The notes beneath the pieces were generated by a model. That model worked only from the letters and a program-made list of their open reading frames with translations, was not told the origin of the DNA and made no database searches. From positions 14,830,001 to 14,894,000 of the forward strand of contig JALMGJ010000006.1 in assembly GCA_023362775.1 (NCBI GenBank): a stretch of DNA of 64,000 bases, in the 5' to 3' direction. Both the position numbers and the translations under genes were made by a program. Of this stretch, positions 54,747 through 64,000 are shown in pieces; positions within the stretch are counted from its first letter, which is position 1, and every line of letters starts with the position of its first letter. The DNA comes from Charina bottae (lineage: Eukaryota > Chordata > Lepidosauria > Squamata > Charinaidae).

Positions 54747-55068
54747 TCCCACCTTTATTATTTTTATAAATAACTCAAGGCGGCAAACAGACTTAATACT
54801 CCTTCCTCCTCCTATTTTCCCAACAACAACCCTGTGAGGTGAGTTGGGCTGAGAGAGAGTGTCTGGCCCAAGGTCACCCAGCTGGCTTTCATGCCTAAGG
54901 CAGGACTAGAACTCTCAGTCTCCTGGTTTCCCATTGGCTCCTTCCTAGGGCTGAGAGACAGGGACTGGCCCAAGGTCACCCAGCCGGCTTTCATGCCTAA
55001 GGCGGGACAAACTCAGACTCCTGGTTTCTAGCCCAGCACCTTAACCACTAGACCAAACTGACCAAATG
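54703..55068 (-). mobile_element. dimeric tRNA-SINE (reverse)
   Basis: (TTTA)n tail (54705-54742), L2-like 3' end and second monomer, then 'ctcctggtttcccattggct' at the monomer junction, then the first monomer up to 'ccttaaccactagaccaaac'. The junction has the same layout as the copy at 46500-46834. Confidence 0.82.
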
Positions 55069-55124
55069 CTAAGAGTGTGATTTTAGAAGTGACTGAAGAA
55101 AAGGAAACATTAAATTGCCAGAAA

Positions 55125-55126
55125 TA

Positions 55127-55165
<39 letters not shown>
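55125..55165. repeat. (AAT)n microsatellite
   Basis: About 13 units. 52740-53850 and 55170-56740 around it hold nothing I recognise. Confidence 0.95.
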
Positions 55166-55166
<1 letters not shown>

Positions 55167-56739
55167 GAAACAATGCATTAAGAAGTTAAAGTCCTGGACT
55201 TTTATCACTTAACAAATAACAAAACCCTCTGCTATATTAAAACCTTTAAGTAGTTCCATTTATTGGGAGTCAAAATTTACGGTTATCCAAATAACCAAAG
55301 ATAATTCTCCACATTTTACCCGACCTTCCCAACCCTATATTTCACCTTCCTGTTGATCATCAACACCCTATTTTGTCTTTTCCTCACCAATATAACACAT
55401 GAGATTTCAGATGCAACTCTGTGCTGGGTTGAAACTAACCCTGGACCTCAACATAGGTAGTGCTGGAGAGCTGAGCCAATTGATATCTGGCTAACCTTGC
55501 AAATACCCTTTTCTTTGAAATGCTGCAAGATATGGGCAGCTCATGTCTCCATTTATGGGAACTCCTCAGTTAGAAACAATTAGCATTGGGGTGTGAAGGC
55601 ATCTGGATGCTACATGAAACAGGAACTTGGATGGTGTGAAAGCAATTTATTTCCCTCTTGGCAGGAGTGAGGGGGAGGAAAGTTTTGTTTAGGACCTGCA
55701 GCAGCTTGGGATGGAGTTGTGAATCTTTGCTTTTTATTCTCAGCACTGGAGAGAGCAGAAGAAAAGTCAATCATGGATCAACTTCAAACTACTTTGGAAG
55801 GATTGGGAGGTAGAAGTGGTGGCTGTGTGGAAATAACCACTATTTGCACAGAAAAAGAATTTAGTATAACTGTCTTCATCTGTGAACCTGATGGGGGTGA
55901 CTCTGGGAATTTTCATGACCATCCTTACAACACCACTAGATGGACCCCCCCCAACAAATTTTTCCCTTCCATTGATTTGATTAGATGAGATTGATTAGAC
56001 CATCCCTCTGGTCTACAGCAGCAAAGTCAATGTTCTTTCAAAACACAACACTTGACCAAGCATGTTCTGAATGAGTTAAACATACCTGAGGAAAGATGTA
56101 AGTTATGTGACTTCATTTTTTTGGTTTTTCAAAAGTGAGTAATTCAGGACTACAAGGCAAGACAAAACATGTGGGACACTGTTTCAGGTAGACAAGGGAA
56201 GAAGGGGGAGAGAAGGGATATAGGGAGTTCAGTGCAGGGATTAAGCTATCCATCTGTTCAGTTTGCACTGATGATGAAGCACATGCTCTCCATTGCAATG
56301 AGATGTGTTGAAAGAGCATTTTTCATTTCCAGTGCCTAGCAACAAAGTCATTCAGCACCTGCAATAGTTTAAACATTAAGCATAATTGGCTTTGCTTGAC
56401 ATAAATCTGTAGTTTTGTAAATAAGAACAGGATAGTCCTATCGTCATACCAATTAGCTGAAAGGAATGCTTGCTTTACAGATGCCTGCTGCTTTTGGAGA
56501 AGAGAGATGGGTCTCTCTACCTCTCTCTCAATTCCATGCTGTTCCATCACAAAAGGCAATCATAAATTGATTTATGTCTAAAATTACAGAAACAGCACAA
56601 TAGTGTAATAAAATTTGACAGAGGCATAGCACTCATGCAATCTGCTAACAAAACAGCAACCAGCCAATATAAAATCAGTTTAGGTGATATGCAATTTTTA
56701 TATTTATATATATATAAGTACCCAAAGAAGCATAGGATT

Positions 56740-57180
56740 GGTACCAGTCAGGTTTCCTTTGGAAGAGCATTGCAAAATCAGACATCATAAAGGCAAGATG
56801 CCCTTTTGTATAAGTGCACAGTGAATGTTTTCTAGTGGTAGAATTTTTTAAAACATACTCCACTAAAGATTTCAGTTTACAACTTTCAGAGGATGGGGAT
56901 AAGGCCTTAATAGTGGATCCAGAACTGATAGAAATCTTTTTGTATAAGATGTTCCATTCCAAATTAATCAGAATCTTAACACCAAAGTGCTTCCAAAACA
57001 TTTCCAAGGCCAGCCCCAAATATAATATACTACAGGAATCCAATCTATTGAGAAAATGTAATATTTGGTGAACCAGTCCAAATTGGTAAAAAATATTCCA
57101 GCTCCCTGAAATTACATGTATCTCTAGGGTCACTTCGAACCAACACACTTTGCGTAGCATTCTTTCAAATGTTTTGCACA
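56740..57180 (-). mobile_element. possible L2/CR1-type LINE relic
   Basis: A 171-codon reverse frame (56675-57190) includes L-D-S-C-S-I-L-Y-L-G-L-A-L-E, faintly like the L2 block L-D-Y-C-N-x-L-Y-x-G-L-P-L-K. 'tactacaggaatccaatcta' resembles the 'ttacagtagtctatatggga' site of L2 copies. Weak; it may be chance. Confidence 0.35.
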
Positions 57181-57197
57181 GTGCTACCATCTGGGGA

Positions 57198-57535
57198 GGG
57201 GGCGTGGTGGCTCAGTGGGTAAGACGCCAGACTTGTCGATCAGAAGATTGCAAGTTCGGAGGTTCGAATCCCTAGTCCCGTGTGACGGAATGAGCTCCCG
57301 CAGTTGCCCCAGCTCTTGCCAACCTAGCAATTTGAAAACATGCAAATCCAAGTAGATGAATAGGTACCACTTTGGTGGGATGGTAACAGCGTTCCACACG
57401 CGTCATGCCGGCCACATGACCGCGGAAGCGTCTTCGGACAGTGCTGGCTCTTCGGCTAAGAAACGGAGATGAGCACCGGCCCCTAGAGTCGGACACGACT
57501 GCACAAATGTGTGGGGAAAACCTTTACCTTTTACC
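57198..57535 (+). mobile_element. tRNA-derived SINE (GGGGCGTGG family)
   Basis: Perfect box A-like TGGCTCAGTGGG and box B GGTTCGAATCC, tail ACCTTTTACC. I see no clear TSD. 57540-58215 holds nothing recognisable. Confidence 0.92.
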
Positions 57536-58225
57536 TAGGGAAATAATATAAGATCAAGAAGGATCTCAGCCTGTGCACCTGCTCTTTCAGAAGAATACAG
57601 TCCGTTCTAGAACAGGTTGAAAACCAGCTGTCCAGTCACCCCCTCTCTGTGCTTTCTTATTACTTGAGCTGTCAGTTTCAGTTTTAAATTGGGGACTTGC
57701 AACTGCAAGGCATTTTGATATATGTACCCCGGATCCAGGGAAGTTGTATCCTTGAATAAGGAAATGCATTTTAAGTAGGGGTAGGTAAAACTTTGAAGGG
57801 GAGCTTCACTTCCACAAAAGGTTCTTGCAAAACAGTGCCTCAAAAGCTGTTTTGTGGAGTTACACTCTCCCCACTGCTTTAAAGGTGAAGTGAAGCAGCT
57901 GTGAGTCTTTGCTTAGAGATTATGTCTAGTGTTTCCAGCAGACACAGGAGGTTTCCGTGCAGGCATATGGAAGCCTCTTCAGAACCTTCCAGTTGGCTGG
58001 AATCCTTTGGATTTTATGACTATCCAAGGGCTGAACATCTTAACTGATCTGCCAGTTCTGCAGAGGGGAGAAGCCTCTGCCAATTTAAAGTGCATTGGGT
58101 AGTAGTCTCACTCCTCACCCAAATTTTAAGCCATCAACCTCTCATTCAATTGCAAATACTTGCCTTGACTGTATCTTTCAAAATATGTGAGCTTAATGGC
58201 ATATTAAGGCAGTTCCATGATTGCC

Positions 58226-59162
58226 GATTGGTTCAAAATTGGGAAAGGAGTACGACAAGGCTGTATATTATCACCCTGCTTATTTAACTTATATGCAGAG
58301 TACATCATGAGAAATGCCAGGCTGGATGAATCACAAGCTGGAGTTAAGATTGCCGGGAGAAATATCAACAACCTCAGATATGCAGACGATACCACCCTAA
58401 TGGCAGAAAGTGAAGAGGAACTAAAGAGCCTCTTGATGAGGGTGAAAGAGGAGAGTGCAAAAGCTGGCTTGAAACTCAACATTAAAAAAAAACCAGATCA
58501 TGGCATCTGGTCCCATCACTTCCTGGCAAATAGAAGGGGAAGAAATGGAAGCAGTGACAGATTTTATTTTCTTGGGCTCCAAGATCACCGCAGACGGTGA
58601 CTGCAGCCATGAAATTAAAAGACGCTTGCTCCTTGGGAGGAAAGCTATGGTAAACCTAGACAGCATATTAAAAATCAAAGACATCACATTGCCGACAAAG
58701 GTCCATATAATTAACGCTATGGTTTTCCCAGTAGTAATGTATGGCTGTGAGAGTTGGGCCATAAGGAAGGCTGAGCGCCAAAGAATTGATGCTTCTGGAC
58801 TGTGGTGCTGGAGAAGACTCTTGAGAGTCCCTTGGACTGCAAGGAGGTCAAATCAGTCAATCCTAAAGGAAGTCAACCCTGACTGCTCATTGGAAGGACA
58901 GATACTGAAGCTGAAGCTCAAATACTTTGGCCACCTAATGCGAAGAGAGGACTCACTGGAAAAGACCCTGATGTTGGGAAAGACTGAAGGCAAAAGGAGA
59001 AGGGGACGGCAGAGGATAAGATGGTTAGATAGCATCACCGATATGATGAACATGAATTTGAGTAAACTCCGGGAGGCAGTGGAGGATAGGAAGGCCTGGC
59101 GTGCTATGGTCCATGAGGTCACGAAGAGTCAGACACGACTAAACGACTGAACAACAAAAAAA
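58226..59162 (+). mobile_element. BovB RTE LINE, 5'-truncated, 9-bp TSD
   Basis: Duplication atgattgcc (58217-58225 and 59163-59171). Encodes the RT end of BovB: G-V-R-Q-G-C-I-L-S-P, L-R-Y-A-D-D-T-T-L-M-A (RT active site), then, after a frameshift near 58482-58500, S-G-P-I-T-S-W-Q and on to a C-terminal [13 protein letters not shown] and TGA. The 3' end is 'cgactgaacaac' plus A run. This is the most intact LINE in the window. The frame's first ATG is in the flank, not in the element. Confidence 0.94.
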
Positions 59163-60209
59163 ATGATTGCCATGTTTACTCTGAAGTCTCAAGGAGGTTT
59201 CATTGTAGCAAACATGGTGTGAATATTGAAGTCCCCCCCCCCACATACACACACACCAATAGTATAGAGTTATCCTATTTGTCCTTCAGAGGCCCCAGAT
59301 GGAGCAGGAAAAATCATGATCAGCAGGTTGGTTGATATACCACCAGAATCTTGGCTCTGTCACTTTGAACCAATCCATGAATTCTCCCTTAAGAACACAC
59401 TTTTCTGCTTTCATTTTTCTTGAACTGGGCTGGATTCAGTTCCACCACCCTGGAGATCTCATGGTCATATCTCCTACAGTTCTTGAATGATAATGTAATT
59501 CTCTGGCCAAAGAAAGTTTGCCAATTCATGAAGATTGCTTTGAGATAACACAATATACTGAAATATGACTAGGCAATCCATGTAATGGGTTGGTGCATTC
59601 TGTGAATTTGGACAGATTAATTCAGTAAATCTAGGTTCAGTCTTAGGCTGGGTTTGCATGTCTTCAATGGGTTGAGTAGGATGAAGATTGGTGTTCTCAT
59701 ATTTCTTAGCATGGTGTGTGAACCAAACTATCAAACATACTAATCCATAATATGACTGTTTTGGACATGTTTTCCATGTTATATAAATATAGGAATTATG
59801 TTGCCATGTATTTGCTGAGAAATCTGACCAATATAAAATATTTAGGCTATGCCCTGCCTGACAGTTATAAGGCTAAGAATCTGTTCATGTGAAATAGATC
59901 TTTTGATTTTTTTATTTGTCTTGTATCTCAGAGACCATTAGCTGTAACTATAGCATAATTTCACCAAGAAGAATGTCACCATACCTTCATTTTGCTAGTA
60001 TAAGGAACTAGGGCAGAATCAGATTGTTCAAAACTCCTATTTTGATTATTGTGGAGCGAAAAATACCCCACACAGACAGAGACTTGAAAAATGGGGAGAG
60101 AGGATTCACTCAGCTTTTTTGAAGAAGGAATTACAACTTAACTTTTGCCTGAGTTCACATAGCATGCTAAACCCTAAACTCTTTTTCTCTTACAGGGCTC
60201 ATCTGGATA

Positions 60210-60213
60210 AACA

Positions 60214-60254
<41 letters not shown>
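60210..60254. repeat. (ATT)n microsatellite
   Basis: About 14 units. Nothing else is recognisable between 59175 and 63720, a 4.5-kb AT-rich intergenic stretch. Confidence 0.95.
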
Positions 60255-60255
<1 letters not shown>

Positions 60256-63200
60256 ACAGGTTTTGCTTTATCAGATAGAACATTTCCTATCTTTGGTAAG
60301 CCAATCTTTCTTTTTAAATCACACTGTCATTTTTATGCAATATTCTTGTGGTTGATAAATTGCCTAAACTACAATAGGTCACTATAAATGTTGGGCAAAC
60401 TCTAATGATGCATAAGTTCTTTTCCTCATATTGTTCTGTTTGTTAGGATTCTCTAACAAAGAACCTCTTCTCTAGGTAGTGCAGACAAAAATGCTGCAAT
60501 AGATGGGTAGCAAAAAGAAATTACTCTCAAGAAATAGAGAAATAGATATAAACATGTACATTTAAATGAAGAAAAAGTATAGCTTCCAGCTAAAACCACC
60601 ATCCCTTGATTGCCAGAACGTGGCCTTCAGCATTTTTAACAGGCAGATCTGGGATGTTTTCAAGGGGTCAGAAATATGCAGGACTACCTCATTCTTAAGA
60701 AGGCAAGCCTTCCATTTCCTCCTTAGCATCTTCTTCATTCATATGCTAACTCAACGTCCATGAAGGTGGCTTGCTACAAAAGAATCATTGTTCTTCCTGC
60801 TTATTTTGTTGAACGAGAAGTGAGGAGAGAATGACAGCTGCGTTCCTAGGTTTGATTTAAACAAATAATTGCAATGGCAAAGGTAGATCCATGCCATTCT
60901 AACAAATGAATTGGACTCATGGGGATATTTTTTTTTATCATTAAAAAAAGAAACAGTTCGATAGTGAGTCCCAATTTAAATTCAACATCAAACTCGAAGA
61001 CACAGATTGGGAGCTAAATCTCAAAGCTTCTGGTGTGGGTCTCTGGCAGGTCACCCAAATCCAGTCACTCAAACATTTTGTTACTGCTTCCCCTGCACTT
61101 ACGTAAGTGATGCTGTTTGACACCTCAGAGACAATTTCTCATGTTAGATGGGTTGTAAACGAGCACATGGTCCAGAATAATTAACAGTAGCACTTCAGTC
61201 CTTTTCTGACAGAGTTGTGTTTCTTGTGTGTTTTGTGCTGGTCTGTCTACTTAACTGTAGCCAACCATGCCTGAAAGACAAGAAAGAACAAGATGGACAA
61301 GTGTGTCATTGATCGAACCTCTTTTGCTGTAATTAGAAATGTACAGGGAATAAATTATTCTCACACTCAAGCTGTCCAGCCTTGCACAAATAATAACACA
61401 ACTCAAGAAGCAATCTGTTCCTGGGGAGGGTGGACAGAATTTGCAACAAAATGTTTTCCTACTGCCTGACTAGCTTTCCTGGAGCTTATTAGGTAAAAAT
61501 TGCTCTGTCAATATAATGCAAAATAATAGAATTGTCCCCATTAAAAAAAACCATAGAAACTAGACAATTTCATAGAGAATTGATCACAGATCACTAATGC
61601 ATCATCTGATCTCTCATAAAATTGGTGGGTTTGGGGGGTATTCAAGTGGGTTTAATTAAAGGAATAGCAAAATAACTCTATGCCAATGGGAATTATTGCA
61701 GTTTTCAAATATTATATCAATATCTTGATTTTATCTGGGCATGGAATCTGCATTATCTGGGGAATTGCTTTCATGCGTTTATTTGGGAAAAGAGCTAAAC
61801 AATCATTCATTGTTCCTCATTCCACCCATTTTAACTTATTTGAGAAAGGTGTGGTGTTATTTTTTATGCCATTGAAGAGCCCCTAAAAATCCAGGGGCTC
61901 ATTTCTTGCTCTTGGAAAGTTTTAAATGAAGCTCTGTCTTCTAATGTAACTCTCCAGGTTGTATTCAAACACAGCACAAGGTCTGAGTAGGCAAAGAAAA
62001 TAACAAGGATCTTGCAGGACTGATTTAAACCCGGTGGATTTCAGAAGGCAGCAAATAAAATGATTGAAAAGATGAGCTTTTTTGGAACTTGAAAGTTGCC
62101 TTCACACATTTATTAAACTTCTAGACAGACATTCATGACTCCCCCCATTCCTTTTCATTCCCCTGCCTTTTTAACTTCATATTTCTAACACCAGATTGCA
62201 ATTGTGCTAGAAAATAAAGCAGAGCAAGAAAGCAGATTATAAGGTTGTTTAACCTGGACTTTTGAAGATTCTTCCTGCAGCTGTTTTGGATTTGATTTTC
62301 TAATATTGATTCTCAGAAGAGTTGTTTAGGAAACAATGGAATATGAATAATGTTGAATGAGAGATAACTCAATACTTGGCATGTATTGGTACATTGGTAA
62401 ATATATACATTTAATATATGGAAATATCTGCAGATACAAAACATTTATCAATGTATATTTATTTATATATGCATTTCCAATTTCTTATTAAAGCTGGGTC
62501 TCAAAAGTGCGAAGTGGTTAATAGTCCCTTATCTTTATCCAAGACAAACAGGCAAAGACCGAGAAAAAGAGAATGAAAGAAAAAAACAGAAAATGCATGG
62601 ATAGCAAAGCACATCCACTGATATGAAGCCACAGAGAAGCTACATGATGTTTAAAGAAGATCTCAAATTAACTGTACATCCTGTGCCTTGGTACTCTTTG
62701 TCACTTGCACTCTGAGTTCTAAATGCCTACAAAGGAAATGTGATGCTTAACACTAAGACTGGGGGCACTAAGGGCTTTTTCCTGCTGCTGAGTACTGTAG
62801 AAGACTCTTCTTGAATCACCAAATAACTATACTTTTATGAATGTTGCTGTCCACCCTGCTGATCCTTACTCTTGCTTTACTATCTCTGTGCCTAGTCCCT
62901 TGACTTCTCTCCAGGACAAAGCCAACAGATTTTATGTACCTTGAGGCCATCCTTGGAGAATGTTGGAATAAGGGGAGCAACACTATTTTAACACAGGCAC
63001 AGCTAAGGACAACTTAAGCCTGTCTAACTCAAGGGCTGGGGATGAGATGAAACAATGCCATGAGGACACAGCAGGGGAAAAATGAATTGCCAGGGCATGT
63101 TTGTGCTGTGGTTAGATGAATGTGTGGAAAGGCCCTAAGTATTCTGAAGACCTGGTTGCCTCCTAAATTTCTGTTTCTTTCTGATTGTGTGCATACTGAG

Positions 63201-63724
63201 CTGCTTCAACTATGAAGATGCCCCTATTCACTTCAATGGCAGAAAAAGGAAATGAGCTTAGCTAAATGAAGTAAACCCACATGGACAGTAACTGCATGTG
63301 AGCAATGGAGAACATGGCTCTTCATATCAGGACCAATATTTCCATATCATGTACTCAGGCACTTCTTAAATCTTGATAAGGGATATGAGTTGGATATCAT
63401 TTGGCCACATGAATATAAAGTCTTCCTAGTAGAGAAAGGAAAACTTTGACCATTTCCTATCCTTCCTGAAACATCCTACATCACCTCTTGTTCTAGTCTG
63501 GAAGGTCTCTTTTCAGTTGAGACCACTCTGTCCCATTTCTCAGATGAAAGCAAAACTCCCTAAGTGCTACTCCGAATCCATCCAAACGAGTCCTCTTTCC
63601 ATCTGCCATGGGCAAGATAGTGAGCTACACTGGAAGAACTATGGACACCTCCTGTAGCAGAGGATTGAATTCATGACAGCTGAGATCTTCATTATTCTGG
63701 GACACAATTTTTAAAACAATTTTC

Positions 63725-64000
63725 TTCATCATCCTAGCGTTTTCCCGCAGGTGCAGAGTCCGCTTTTCAGATCAACGAACGCCATTTCACGTGATCGAAC
63801 GCAGCAACCAGGTCCAACTGGATGATTTTCATGTCTGCATTAATTGTGTCCTTCCACCTTTGTTTTGGTCTTCCATGCCGGCATTTGCCATCAGTGTTAA
63901 AGTGGTAGGCAGTGCAGGCAATGGTGTGGGGTGCTGCTCGTAGAACATGGCCATACCATTTGTAGGCATTTTTCCTGCATTTTCTGTTATTGGTGAAATG
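63725..64000 (-). mobile_element. LINE ORF2 C-terminal fragment, runs off the window
   Basis: The reverse translation of 'gtccttccacctttgttttg' and neighbours gives G-R-P-K-Q-R-W-K-D-T-I, preceded by W-Y-G-H-V-L-R. This tail pattern is common in RTE-like and related LINEs. It continues beyond 64000. Confidence 0.65.

Noticed and set aside
58217..59150. Host gene encoding a reverse-transcriptase-like protein
   Set aside because: BovB LINE with TSD; frameshifted; the apparent start codon lies in the flanking duplication.
52740..64000. Neighbouring gene such as MGST1, adjacent to SLC15A5 in mammals as I recall
   Set aside because: No frame or splice-bounded segment resembling it; only repeats and unrecognised AT-rich DNA.
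1..64000. Bacterial-type features: operons, CRISPR arrays, phage
   Set aside because: Direct repeats here are microsatellites or transposon duplications; gene structure is intron-bearing vertebrate.

Overview
The window is vertebrate nuclear DNA, most likely from a squamate reptile (lizard or snake). The evidence is the repeat content: BovB/RTE LINEs, L2- and CR1-type LINEs, tRNA-headed SINEs with two kinds of LINE tail, 5S-rRNA-headed SINEs, many small hAT elements, and an (AATAG)n tract attached to a LINE 3' end. I cannot settle lizard versus snake.

The window carries one recognisable host protein gene, on the + strand: SLC15A5, an orphan member of the proton-coupled oligopeptide transporter (POT/SLC15) family. 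Nine exons (130-490, 1378-1600, 14515-14684, 19554-19774, 21826-22012, 26879-27061, 28757-28888, 51194-51302, 51987-52134) join in one frame to a 577-residue protein. All eight introns are GT-AG and no exon has a frameshift or stop. A candidate poly(A) signal lies at 52668, about 530 bp after the stop, in the loop of a long hairpin. Positions 1-129 are 5' leader or upstream flank.

The introns, especially intron 2 (12.9 kb) and intron 7 (22.3 kb), and the 11 kb downstream are filled with nested mobile elements. Many can be delimited to the base by target-site duplications (TSDs): six tRNA-SINE copies, a BovB copy, a GATA-tailed LINE, five hAT-type elements, a solo LTR, a Tigger/mariner-like element with TA flanks and a second one hosting a BovB insertion. 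The most functional-looking non-coding feature is a hammerhead-ribozyme-like fold at 25984-26035, about 20 bp after a TATA box, in what looks like a Penelope-like element relic in intron 5.

Downstream of SLC15A5 (52.7-64 kb) I found no further host gene, only LINE and SINE relics and microsatellites. Most short open frames in the window are chance or repeat-derived.
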